Part shown: positions 1 through 10,498 of the stretch, piece by piece | Layout of the letters: the number at the start of each line of letters is the position of its first letter | Position numbering within the stretch: the first letter of the stretch is position 1 | NCBI GenBank assembly: GCA_027605045.1 | Contig: JAQFWX010000075.1 | Coordinates: 62,001 to 126,000 of the forward strand | Direction of reading: 5' to 3' | From: Phallus indusiatus | Lineage: Eukaryota > Basidiomycota > Agaricomycetes > Phallales > Phallaceae | DNA length: 64,000 nt | Made by a program: the position numbers and the translations under genes | The notes under the pieces: generated by a model | Database searches by the model: none | What the model was told of the DNA's origin: nothing | The model's input: the letters and a program-made list of their open reading frames with translations, nothing else

Positions 1-232
1 AAGAGAACAAGCTTAGGTATTCCCCTCTAGGGAAAACACATAAGTACTGAATACGAGGTGCCCAACTGATCTCCATGGGATCCAAGGAGATACAGACAGA
101 AATCGAAGGAAATCAAAGAAATTGAAAAAATGGAAAAAAGTACGGGAAATGAAGGAAATCGTAATACGAAATGAAGCCAAAAGAGATCAAAGAAATTGAA
201 TAATTGGGCGAAGTGCTAGTGTACCGTGACAG
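1..232 (+). repeat. Left terminal inverted repeat of the 3.56-kb element
   Basis: This A-rich sequence runs from the window edge to a GTACCGTGACAG block at 221-232. It matches the reverse complement of 3301-3558 along its whole length. It may extend left of the window. Confidence 0.8.
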
Positions 233-715
233 TGCCCACATGAACAGATGCAATTACATGCTGTAACGATCCGAACTATATAGCTTTGTGTGTGTTGGCT
301 ATGAATGATCGGACTACAACAAGATATTTGATTTGAGGTCGGTTAGTCTACCATGGAGTAGGTCCTGGTGCTGATTTTGGGTAGAGAGAGTGAATGAATG
401 GGTGAAGGGGAAGTGGGGATGTATGCGCTGATATCGAACCAATACAAACAAAACACCAAACAAATGCAACGACAAAAGGGGATCGTAAGCAATGTGAATG
501 TGATGATGATATGAACAGGGGTTGGCAAGTGAACTTGAAATGCGACTAAAAGAGAGAACCTGCAATCAATGATGACTGTATTCCTTGAGCAAGTTAGTGA
601 AAGTGACAAAATAGAAATGAATTGCAAGTTTATACTCCGAGACCTCACTCAGAGTTAATCCAAAGATATAGATGTGAGCATAGAAATAGACGAGATACAA
701 AACACAAGACTTGAA

Positions 716-752
716 CTGACTTAAACTTGACTTGACTTGACTTAAACTGAAG
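716..752. repeat. Short CTTGA/CTTAAA tandem tract
   Basis: Degenerate tandem repeats of the type ACTTGACTTG inside the element. No function is evident. Confidence 0.5.
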
Positions 753-1250
753 ACAACCTGTTCGGTAGATTGCTGCTGTTACAAGTATTTACATGCAGTA
801 TTTATACCCTTCAGAGTACATAGCAATGGTGAGATGATCACTCATCATTCACCGGAATAACAAACAAAAAGAAACAATAGAACCAAAAGAGAAATATGGA
901 TGATAGGGGGATCACAAGAGAAAGAAGGGAGATACAATTACAACAAAAGGAAGAGATGTCATATCAACAGGGAGAACAATGACAGGAAAAACAAGAACAG
1001 AAAAACAAAGGAACAAAAGAAAAACAAAAGAGAGATTGACCAGAAAGGAAGTAACTGACTCATAACACAGCCTTGCCATAATTAACACCTGGCACTTCCC
1101 ACACTGCCTCTACCTTGAACCATACCATTATCTTATTCTTCCTACTGATCAGGTATCTGTTGATGGATCCATTGAGTTCTTAAGGTACCCTTGGCTTCTG
1201 TCAAAAAGAAGAGATCACGATCTTGATCAATGAGTACTATCCTTCCCTTC

Positions 1251-1808
1251 TTATTCTAATCTCCTGCGCTGGCTAGGTATTGGATTGACTATCATAGGAT
1301 GCATGCGATTTCGATTTCGGCGAAGTTGAGGAGCATTAGGTATAAGCTCTTCAGGTTCTTCGTATTCGGGCAAGGGAGCAGTGGGTTGGTGTGGAGGAGG
1401 TTCGGTGAAGACATCGAAAGGGGCATCTAGGAAAAGGACATAATTGTGGAACAGGGCAGCGCGATAGAAGATAAGACACCAGATTAAAATTCCAGGACGA
1501 TGGGATACAAGGGCCCCAATCAGAGTATACGAAGCTTGCATGATAGGGATATGAATGCATTCGTTTACTTTGATGTCATCGGGCAGCTTCAGATCATCGT
1601 AAAAATACTGGAAGTCGAGCACGGGATTGTAGTGTCGTGGCCATGGATCACCTTCTTCTACTTCTACTTCATCGCTTTCCAATTGATATTCGCGAACCAC
1701 AGTTTGAAATTCTCCATGTAGTCTATATGGAGGAGGTGAATTAAGGTCGGGATAATAAGGAATAGGGATGATGGGGAGTGTGCGATAACCAATAGGTTGG
1801 ATGGACAT
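1251..1808 (-). CDS. Hypothetical 185-aa protein inside the TIR element
   Basis: This intronless frame starts at an ATG (MSIQPIGYRTLP) and runs 185 codons. It is proline-rich at both ends, has an acidic patch (ESDEVEVEEGD), a central hydrophobic stretch (roughly residues 95-130) and a basic tail (RRNRNRMH near residue 165, QRRRLE at the end). I recognise no family. The composition looks like a real protein, but its place inside a decayed element next to broken frames suggests cargo or a leftover of the element. It may be a fragment of a larger spliced gene transcribed from the right. Confidence 0.35.
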   Translation of the reverse strand: MSIQPIGYRTLPIIPIPYYPDLNSPPPYRLHGEFQTVVREYQLESDEVEVEEGDPWPRHYNPVLDFQYFYDDLKLPDDIKVNECIHIPIMQASYTLIGALVSHRPGILIWCLIFYRAALFHNYVLFLDAPFDVFTEPPPHQPTAPLPEYEEPEELIPNAPQLRRNRNRMHPMIVNPIPSQRRRLE

Positions 1809-1981
1809 AATGGATAATAGGAGGTTAAGAGTTGAAAAAGAGAATTAAAGCTCCAAAACAGAAAGAATGTTTTTGATAAAATGAAAGGCACGAGACTCTC
1901 CAGAATCGTTATTCTTTTATTCTTTATTGTTCTCCAAATTTTTCTAGATCAGGTTCGTTCCAGGAGGCCAGAACAAACACG

Positions 1982-2605
1982 TCAAAGTGTGCGAAGGGTT
2001 TGCTGATATCGGGGAGATCGTATGGTCATTTCGGAGGAAGTAGGGGATTGAGGGGGTGAAGGATCATGAAATAGAGGGTTTAGAGGTTCTTTAGGGATAG
2101 GATTGGGTGATCAATAAAATCCTAAGGCAGGTTGATGATTACATGCTATTAAGATCCATCGGCTGGGAACATCCAGGACCATAATCATGTAATCCAATCC
2201 AACTTGTGCTGTTAACCAAACACGATATGAATCTTGTAAAGCTGATTCTGGAGTTGAATAAATATGAGTGACTGTGAACCATCTTAATTCTTTCTCGATG
2301 TAAACTTCCTTTCTGAAAGCCAAAAAGGGGTGTACAATATCTGAACTTCTACACTTAGTGATAGTTCAAGGAACCTTGTGCGAGTAGACTGGGAGTAATG
2401 TCTTTGGGTCGATCTCGAGAATAGGAGTGGGTGAATAATATGTGAATAAAGTCGTCTCAATATCCAGATCGTGAGTGCGAGGACTATCGTGAGAATAACG
2501 AAAGATTGGGGGTGAAACATCTTCTTCTGGGGAAGGTTCTCGAGAAATAGGAGAAGGAGAAGAGTGTTTGAAAGAAATGGAGGAAGAGAGTCGAAGATTG
2601 AACAT
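1982..2605 (-). pseudogene. Unrecognised ORF broken by two in-frame TGA codons
   Basis: One reading frame runs from an ATG at 2605 (MFNLRLSSSISF) to a TGA at 1982-1984. Two further TGA codons lie inside it, at 2366-2368 and 2111-2113. Composition is protein-like on both sides of each stop: proline/serine-rich and acidic first, then a globular-looking part with RWFTVTHIYSTPE, then a proline-rich tail. Nothing in it matches a family I know. The two stops without a frameshift make a decayed gene the simplest reading. No splice sites that would remove them were obvious. Confidence 0.4.
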
Positions 2606-2719
2606 TTTATTGTTTTGTTGATTTGGGTAAACTGGGGGTGTCAAATGAGCTGGAAGTGAGTTGTTCAGGAAGATAGGATTTTGAATGTCCGCTTTTAGCT
2701 GAGCAACCTAAATTACCAA

Positions 2720-3300
2720 AAAGGGAAGATTTTGGTGTGCGACAACGGGCAGTTCAGAGCGGCAACATTCTTGCTCAAGGGACTCACGAATTGTAGGAGA
2801 GTGAAATATAGCTTTGGCTAAACCCTTAAGCTGAAAATAAAATAAGTTCATGTATGACATGCATCAGTGGATAAGAACATGCCTTCTCAATTGTAATTTG
2901 CCCTTGGCGAACATCATCAGCATGATCCTTGACTGCATCTTCAGCAAGCTCTTCAATAATGGCTTCATCTGCTGCCACTTCGCCATTGTCTTCATCTTCA
3001 CATCGTGCCTTATCATCCTTCTTCATCGTCAACATTGCCCAGGTCTTCCAATGTAGAGCGTAGCTCAAGGTCTTCATACACTTCAATGCTAGCTGCATTG
3101 TGTTTCTTTTTTGCAGTAAAAACAGATAGGATAGCCTAGTAAGATCAATTATACATACGAACAATGACACGAATATATCACAGACGCGTACCTTGACAAC
3201 TAAATTGAGTACATGTGTGAAACAGTGCACGTGACAGAGAGCCCGCCCCAGTCCTCAATTTTGTCTTGCAAGGCCTCAATCAGAGTATCATTGTTGCTTG
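2720..3300 (-). pseudogene. Truncated hAT-family transposase fragment
   Basis: Minus-strand frames carry three blocks typical of fungal hAT transposases: ASNNDTLIEALQDKIEDWGG (about 3299-3240), then HCFTHVLNLVVKV (about 3230-3190), then LAKAIFHSPTIRESLEQ (about 2820-2770). An acidic linker lies between them. The blocks sit in different frames separated by plausible introns and at least one frame change. The N-terminal zinc finger and first catalytic region are missing because the sequence begins abruptly at the inverted-repeat border. The C-terminal dimerisation region is absent too. This is a fragment, not a working transposase. Confidence 0.65.
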
Positions 3301-3558
3301 CTGTTACGGTACGCCAGCACCTTGCCCGATTATTTGATCCTTTTGATTTCTTTTGATTTCATTTCACACTTCGATCTCCCTCATTTTCCGTATTTCACCG
3401 TTTCCATTATATTCATTGGTTTCTCGATTTCTCAATCTCTTCAATTTACTCCGATTTCTGTTTGTATCTCCTCAGATCCCATGGGGATCAGTCGGGCGCC
3501 TCATATCCTGTACTTATATGCGTTTTCCCTAGAGGGGGATACCTAAGCTTGTTCTCTT
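3301..3558 (-). repeat. Right terminal inverted repeat of the 3.56-kb element
   Basis: On the minus strand it reads like bases 1-232, with extra bases in the purine-rich middle. Its inner edge (CTGTTACGGTAC, 3301-3312) abuts the broken hAT coding sequence directly. Confidence 0.8.
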
Positions 3559-3880
3559 AGGTTTTCCCTCCTCTAGGTGAGTAGTTAGTTGCTGCCCCAC
3601 AATAGATCTTAGGTTTTCTCTCCTCTAGGTGTGTGCCCTGACACAGCTAAGTGCCAGGCGCCCAAGCCGAACCTAAGCGATGTGATGTCACGGGCATCAC
3701 GCCGGGTATGAGCGCATGACACGTGCGAGTAGAGAAAGTGAAATAGAGACAGAACAAGGAAACAGAAAGTGAAAGTAAAACACGGAAATGGTAAATGAAA
3801 TAGAAATGAAATGATGCCGATGATAATAAATAGGAAAATGAGAGACGGTGGTAGTGTACCCTGACAGCGACCCTCGCTTA
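3559..3880 (+). repeat. Second, diverged copy of the element's left end
   Basis: Directly after the right end, two near-identical copies of a TTAGGTTTTCCCTCCTCTAG-type motif occur (3557-3580 and 3608-3632). A stretch with the same order of landmarks as 1-232 follows: CTCTAGG, GCGCCCAA, an A/G-rich GAAATGAAAT region, then TAGTGTACCCTGACAG at 3851-3866. This looks like a solo or nested terminus of a related element in direct orientation. Confidence 0.45.
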
Positions 3881-4643
3881 TAGGGTTACATAAGCTTTTT
3901 ACTCTCGTCCAGTTTCAGACGTTCGCGAATTAGTACTAATGCAAAATATATCAAGTTATTGAAGTACATGACAATCATATAATCTACAATCCATGTCAAT
4001 ATAATCTAGATTAAAAGTTTACAACTGCCCATGAAAAAAGTAATGAGAAAAGTGATAATTTGAGAATACCGGTCAATACTCACAAAACCATAATCTTCCA
4101 ACATCACAGCCTGCTAATAAATCATTCCCTCTCATATTCCCCCACCTCTAATCCATCCTGCACCTCGAAAATGATGAGTTTGTTTGCGCAGGAGTTGCAT
4201 GCTGGCCTGTTTTCTGGCGAAGACGGAAAAGGATATTTTCTGGGAATAAAGTTAGCGCATATGCTAGAGAACATCGATAGGAAGCTACCGTTAAAGTTTT
4301 GGGCTGAAATCTTGAGAATTCGTTGAGATATCGTGCGCGCAAGATCGAAGGCAAAATGGGTCTAGTATGTAAGCGCGCGCATTACATAAGTGAAAGCGCT
4401 GTAACTAAACACCCGAGCGTCTGAATCATGTGACTATAAATGTCACTTATACCCCAAAATTCGGCTCCAAATTCTTCGTTAGGGAAAGCAATTTGGAAGG
4501 GTATAAATCCTGCTAAGTGGTCATACAAATATAATATAAAAGCGACATATAAAACACATAGATACTAAGAAGCTAACATCCACACGAACATTCAGTTTCA
4601 AAAATCCCTATTCCCCTCCGAGAGCATAGGCTGGCACTAGTTC
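3881..4643. other. Intergenic, no gene recognised
   Basis: AT-rich sequence downstream of the thiolase gene. A 51-codon plus-strand frame starting at 4171 has a protein-like composition but no support from splicing or family. Confidence 0.4.
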
Positions 4644-6520
4644 TTAGAGCTTGGCAAACGATAAGAAATACTGACTGCTATTCTTTTTGCACTTAATTTT
4701 GTCGATATCGGCTTTTGTAATAGACCGTGCTTCATGCGCATGGTTATATCCCAATCTGCAAGTATGAACAAATGAGCTACTAGTCAATCAGTCTCACCGA
4801 TCATGAACCGCCTACCTTGTTCTCCCATCTTTCCCACTTTCTTTCCAAAACTCGGGGCGCCGCAATAATGATACGACAACAGCACCACCTAAACCTATGT
4901 TATGTACCAGGCCATATTTACCCCGTCCGTCAGGTGTGTCAAAAAGGCCGGGTGCTTGCAATGGTCCCGCCCAGTTCCGTAGTTGATCTGAAAGAGAATG
5001 AAGAGGAATATTAGTATCCATCACTTCATAAGATGATTATAAAGAACACACTGGTGATATAAAAGTGCATTCCTAATCCACTTGCACCGAGAGGATGACC
5101 TTTCGCTTCGAGTCCACCACTTGGGTTTATGACCCATTTTCCACCATACTGCATACAAAAGATCAGACCAAACAAAAGCTACCCAAAGCATCACATACGG
5201 TGTTATCGCCTTTTTCAACAAGCTTGTGCGCTTCTCCTTTCTTGCAGAGTCCAAGAGCCTCGTAAGTGATGAGCTGAAGAAGATCCAGGATAAGCACACG
5301 GGACAAGAGACTTGAAGCTGCACAGACCTCGTTGGCAGCAAAACAGTCATGTAGTTCAATCACGCCCACTTGGTCTCTCCCTTCGCCGGGTTTGAATCCG
5401 GCCTGGGCGAACGCCTCATCGGCGGCTCGTTTACTCATGCTGTAGCCAACCAAGTCCATTGAGCTCTTGCTTTCATATGTATTCGCTTCATCTGTAACAA
5501 GAGTCTAAAGAGGTGTATTCAATAAGGTATAACAGATTTATAGGTATATTTGCACCTACTTGCGCAACAATCTCGATGGCTTGATTCTCTAACCCATGAC
5601 ATCTGACGAACTCTTCAGAAGCTACAATGCAACACGCAGCACCATCCGAAGTAGGGGAACACATGAACTTGGTAAGCTGTCTGTTAATCTTCGGAGCAGC
5701 CAAAACCTGTTCCTCAGTCCACCCGTCTCTAAACTGTGAATAAGGGTTCTTAACAGAATGTTTATGGTTCTTCGCCGCGATTTTCGCCAGATGGTTAACA
5801 TTCGCTCCCGGATATTTATCAAAATACTCTTGAGCAGCGTTGGCGAAATGACGGGCTGTCGATGGACCGTAGTTAACACCTATGGATGTCGTTTCTTCGA
5901 GTGTTGTGGCCATTGTATGGAGAGGAATCATTGGATTAGGACGATCCGGGAAATTTGTACCCAATGATCCGGGACGCATGCGTTCAAAGCCCAGAGCTAA
6001 TGCACATTGTGCAGCTCCTGATTTGACCCATATATTAGCGTTAAAAAGTGCGGTTGACCCTGTAGAACAATTCTAGGAGAAGACACGCGTGTCGATACAA
6101 TGCTTCAACTTAAGGGTGCTCACGTACATTGTTCACGTTCGTTATCGGGATACCTGTCATTCCCAGATTATACAACGCCCGTTGCCCGGACGTAGAATCC
6201 CCATAACACTAGAACTGTCATCAGTTCATTCCACCGCAAACACCGGTTAAACCGGAGAGAACGAAGAACGCACGAAACCAACGAACGCAACCTCGATATC
6301 GTCATATGTTATTCCAGCATCTAACAATGCTTTCGTAGCCGCTTCTAAGCCCATCTACAAAGGAAAGGCTATTTCATCTTGCTGCGTTAGACAGAACAGA
6401 GCAGAATCTCACGTCCTCCGTTGTCCTTGTTCCTCTCGGCTTAATGAAAACGGTAGAACCAACTCCGATGATGAATGTCCTCGTTTTGGGAGTTTGCTTG
6501 GTAGAAGTTTGTTGCGCCAT
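4644..6520 (-). CDS. SCP-x-type thiolase (3-ketoacyl-CoA thiolase-like), peroxisomal
   Basis: Thiolase of the sterol carrier protein-x class, expected to cleave 3-ketoacyl-CoA in peroxisomal beta-oxidation. The gene is read from ATG at 6520 (MAQQTSTKQ) through several short introns. Visible blocks in order are IIGVGST near the N-terminus, [10 protein letters not shown] with the nucleophilic cysteine (around 6070), [13 protein letters not shown], and [16 protein letters not shown] near the C-terminus with the catalytic histidine (around 5100). The last codons before the TAA at 4644 read AKL, a peroxisomal targeting signal type 1. No SCP2 lipid-binding domain follows, so this is the thiolase-only form. 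An intron at roughly 4760-4813 is needed to reach the AKL end. Its substrate range is not deducible. Confidence 0.88.
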
Positions 6521-7352
6521 GTTGAAGTAAGATAAAGCCTTGGTAGTAGTACGATGCAAGGGATGTCTTTAGCAATAGACTAGATACGACTAAGAAAAAC
6601 AATGTGAGTGATACGACTTGATACAGGACCATGATGAACACATACTACTTACTGGCTCTCAAAGTAGTTGAGTTAGCGAGGAAACTCGTAATCTGGTTTG
6701 TATACTCCAATGCGAAGGATATAACCGAACAAACAACTACTCAGCAGTCTCAAGGCTTATTATGAATTTCTCGCGAGTTAAAGTGACATGAAGCGTGTAA
6801 CAATGAGCAGAATGATATTAGACCCATAATCGGACTCCGGTATGAAATTGCTTCCGCTGTCGGTAAGGGTGTAGGCTCACTTCTATAATAGATGGCAAAC
6901 TACATAAAATCACAGCACGCTCGTATTAGACAGTCAAGGCCGGATTAAACGAAAACAAGGGGATCAGGCTAGTAGTGAAGAACCGACAACGGAGAAAGAT
7001 ACATTCACTAAGCGTGTGTGAAGCTACGTAGATGGTTTTAAACAAAAAAGGGCTAGCAATTTCAAAGACACCTCCAATTACGAGGTGAACAAAGGGGTAA
7101 AAGAAGCAAAGAGACAAAATCGGGGTGAGATCAGAGTGAGGGAGGGACTACAAGACCAATGGAGATAGAGCAGGGGAAGGGAAGAATTCAAATTAGATCA
7201 AGAAAAGAAAAAAAACTTAAGAGACGAGACGAAGAGTTTGGGTACACAGCAGATTAAAAAATGAAGTCAAGAGGGATGAGTTGGGAGTTGAATGTTTATG
7301 GATAAACACGAGTCATTGTAGTCCAGCAAGTGAACAATGTCCCCCGATTTTA
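6521..7352. other. Intergenic: thiolase promoter and eIF5 3' flank
   Basis: No coding sequence is supported. The half next to 6520 should hold the thiolase promoter. Short frames here have no family signature. Confidence 0.5.
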
Positions 7353-8796
7353 CTAATCGCTATCATCGTCTTCGGCTTGGTCAAGCCACTAAAACAACCA
7401 TCGGTTATTTACACACAAAGAAGAATGAAGCAAGAACATCTCATACCCTCAGGAACGGCTCGCTAGCCTTTCTAACTTTCTTACTAACGTCCTTTTCGAC
7501 GTATTTTTTAGAAACATGTGTTCCCCACTGTTTAATAACTTCTTCGTCCAGGATATCAGCTTGATAGAACGCCATAAGAATCCTAGGAACTGCAGGAATA
7601 AGAAGAGCTTGCTGAACACCAACAGCTCGTTCTATACCTCCCAAAAGAGCCTTCTGGTGGCGTTCCGAAGTCACGAGCTAAAACCAACAAGGTTTGAACA
7701 AACGTTCTTGCTAAAAGAACGAAAGAAAAAGGCATCACATACCTTGGTAAACAACGACGCGTACTTGGGAATCTCTCTCACGATATGCTCCGTGAACAGA
7801 GTCTCAACCAGAATCAACACCGTACGATGCTTCTTCTCAATACCCAGCTCTTGACACTTCTTATACACAGAAACGGACGTGGCCTCTTCGCGATGCTCTT
7901 CAGCCCACAGGGCGAGTTGCGCATACGGACTATCTCCACCTTCCTCATCGCTATCATCTCCACCAGCCAAAAGAAGGTTCTTCATACCACCTTCAAGTTC
8001 CTTGGTCCGAGCACGAACAGCTTCGGCGGAAGTATCAGCAGCCCAATCATCTTTGTCAGCAGTGATCGGAGCAAGCTCAGCAGCCTCAGCCTTGATTTTC
8101 TTCGTCAGCTCGTCATCGGAATCATCTCTTTCCGGTGTTCCTTCACCAGATCCATTATGAGCCACCTCAGAAGGAGATCCAACGCCTCCAGCGGCATTAC
8201 CGGCATCACCTCCCTTTCGTTTGCTTTTCGAGCTCTTAGGAGGATTCTTTAAGATGAACGTGGTAAGCTTATGTCTCATATCTACTCCACTGCGCTGTCC
8301 GCATGCTTTGCAGTCACGGAAGATCTCGTCATTCTTGGTGAGAATAAGCTCTGTCTCGGGGTTTTTACAGGACCCACACAGAACGAATTTGTCGATGAAG
8401 CCATCAAGCAGTTCGCGAAGTCTGGTAGCATCGTGTGCGCCGTTGACGATATACCGATCACCTTTTTCGTCGAATGTTGTTTGTGCGCCGAGTTCGCAGC
8501 CAAAGAATTTTGTAGGATCTGTAAGACCAGATGTTCAACTTGCGTGTTCAAAAATGGTATAGGTATATACTTACATGTCGGAGGCCGACTGAGCGCACGT
8601 GCGATGTCAGACATATTGGGGACAACCGTTTTAATCCCATTCCCTTTGCCTTCTATTTTGGTCATCAAAACAGGCATCTTGTAACGGTAAAATTTGTCCT
8701 AATATAAAGTCAGTCAAGACCAAAGTGCTAGGAAGATGAGAAATGCCAGCTCACATCGACATCGCGACGAATGTTGACAATAGGTCCAGAAGCCAT
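7353..8796 (-). CDS. TIF5: Translation initiation factor eIF5
   Basis: eIF5 is the GTPase-activating protein for eIF2 in the 43S/48S preinitiation complex and acts in the cytosol. Reading starts at ATG 8796; after the first intron the sequence continues [11 protein letters not shown], which contains the conserved arginine finger region. [12 protein letters not shown] and [10 protein letters not shown] follow. A four-cysteine zinc finger is made of CGSCKNPET and CKACGQR. A lysine-rich and acidic linker covers about residues 150-270, followed by the HEAT/W2 domain. The end reads [16 protein letters not shown] after an intron at 7389-7446, which is the classic acidic/aromatic tail that binds eIF2-beta and eIF3. 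All expected domains are present and in order. It runs in the same direction as the thiolase gene. Confidence 0.95.
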
Positions 8797-10188
8797 TTTG
8801 CGTAGTTATTGTCGATTAGTCCAGTGGTTGTATATGGATATTGGATAGCTGGTGTTCGCTAATAAATCTGGAATGATTGGAGCGAGAATGTTGATTGATG
8901 GGTTGTGGCGGGTGAATTTAGTTGAGAGAGGCGAGGAGAAGAATTCTAATCAAGATCTTCCCGGACTAAGACGTTAGCGGCAGGCGATGCAGGGAGAAAG
9001 AAAGTGGCGATGACGAAGAAAATGCAAAGATAAGTAATAAAGTGAGAAAGGATGAACAGATGACAGAGTTAGAGCGGGCTCATTGACGGGTGATATGACG
9101 GTATTACACTCACTGAATCTTCCTACAAACACAAACGGTGGTACGAAAACTGTGGCAATCTCCAGTATCGGTGGACGAACGAAGCATGAATAGGATATAT
9201 CTGCCGAGCACTCTTTGTCACTTTCACTTGAAATAATGTTCAGCGAGGTGTCTTGTGGCGTGACGAAGTGGGTGGGGGAAGAGGAAATGTCTTGCGCTCA
9301 AAAAGTTGGGAAAAACTCGGTTTGCTGGGAAGCTGGCTATTGGCTCGTAGTTGTAGCTAGTGTGACGCGTAATGCGTAACGCGTTACATGTTTCTGTCAC
9401 AAAGTCCGTTCCCGTAGATACTGCTACTTACTTATGTTCATTGATTCTTTCACAAAAATTTAGCATGAGCTATTGAGTACTTGAGTACTTGAATGTCGTT
9501 TAAAGAATCCGTCACCAAAAACTTTGATTTTAAGTGCGTAATCAGTGACTCGGAGAGGTAAGGATGGCTTACATAATATAGCTCCATCTGAAGCCAAGTA
9601 TTAGACGCCCATTTCTGATTGCATTCTCGTCGTGGACTTGCGTCTGTGTCGATGTCTTTAATGAGCTATTCGTCAGCGTGAACGTTGTTTGCGTAAATGG
9701 TACATTGGAGAGGACATTGTTTATTACTTTATTATCGCACAAGCGTAAGAGGTGCCGATAAGAATGATATGTCGCTGAGATAAGAAAGTTATTAGAAAAA
9801 AACACCTGTCGACAAGACATTCTTTGCAATTGCTAATGGGAAATCGTTGATTAATATCAAACATTCAATAACTAGAGGCGCCTGGGGTCGCAGAGCCGTT
9901 TCATGTTGCATTGCAAGGACGACGATGTTATGAAATTCGACGCCTGATTTCACAGAACGGAATTGAGTAGCTGGATAACTTCATGTGATTAAAGAGGGTT
10001 TCAAGATGTAATGTACGGGCTTGAAATACACAAAAAACGTTGGCAGAGGGATACGTACGAATATCGGGCGTCTGGTGAAAACAAATATGTTGCAAATACG
10101 TACAAACAAATGAGTGCCACATGGAAGCAAATTCTGTGTGCTCCCAGAGCCCTTGCTACATGCAAAGGCAATAAGCTCCTGACCCCAG
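8797..10188. other. Intergenic: eIF5 upstream region
   Basis: No gene is supported over 1.4 kb. The region next to 8796 is the presumed eIF5 promoter. A perfect 12-bp palindrome lies at 9376-9387 (GTAACGCGTTAC). It contains one ACGCGT hexamer, and a second ACGCGT lies at 9365-9370. A direct repeat of TTGAGTAC occurs near 9475-9490. Confidence 0.5.
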
Positions 10189-10196
10189 CCAGCGGA
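10189..10196 (+). repeat. Target-site duplication, left copy
   Basis: CCAGCGGA stands immediately outside the left inverted repeat and is repeated exactly at 16618-16625 outside the right one. Confidence 0.9.
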
Positions 10197-10236
10197 AGGA
10201 CCCTGACTAATGCCTATAGAGGCCGGATTTTTTTTT
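10197..10236 (+). repeat. Left terminal inverted repeat of the P-like transposon
   Basis: It begins AGGACCCTGACTAATGCC. The first 28 bases are identical to the inverted right end; then comes one mismatch and a shared GATTTTTTTT block. Confidence 0.92.
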
Positions 10237-10400
10237 CGCCATTTTTGGGGTTTTTTGCCCAGTCAATTTTTTCAAAATTTGTCCAAAAATTTTCCAGCAT
10301 ACAGATTTTTTCCCAAAATTTGTCCAAAATTTCATTCCGGCCTTTGGGAGGTTGAGTTTTGCCTATTTTCATTCCGGCCTCCCAGGCCTTGAATTTTGCC
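10237..10400. repeat. Left subterminal repeats of the P-like transposon
   Basis: AT-rich stretch with repeated AAAATTTGTCCAAAA-type motifs and two copies of an ATTCCGGCCT block (near 10335 and 10371). Similar GTCCAAAA motifs occur near the right end (16490-16580). Such subterminal motifs often bind the transposase; that role is inferred here. Confidence 0.55.
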
Positions 10401-10498
10401 CGGACGGGCTCGAAAAGCAGCTAGTTTTATTATATATACTAAAATATACGTTGTTTACTGCGAATACAGCTCTAATTCCATTCTGAAAGAGATACCAG

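Larger units (their letters stand above)
1..3558. mobile_element. 3.56-kb terminal-inverted-repeat element
   Basis: The first 232 bases and the reverse complement of 3301-3558 are clearly the same sequence with scattered mismatches and small indels, so the segment is bounded by long inverted repeats. The interior holds a truncated hAT transposase (about 2720-3300), a frame with two in-frame TGA codons (1982-2605) and a 185-codon ORF (1251-1808), all on the minus strand. No intact transposase is present, so the element looks non-autonomous or decayed. It begins at the window edge, so the true left terminus and any target duplication cannot be judged. It could be a MULE- or hAT-like derivative; the class is unknown. 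Confidence 0.75.

Noticed and set aside
4171..4326. 51-codon frame beginning MMSLFAQELHAGL
   Set aside because: Protein-like composition but no family, no splice support and an overlapping antisense frame.
9569..9829. 86-codon minus-strand frame upstream of the P-like transposon
   Set aside because: Composition is not protein-like and no neighbouring exon can be joined.
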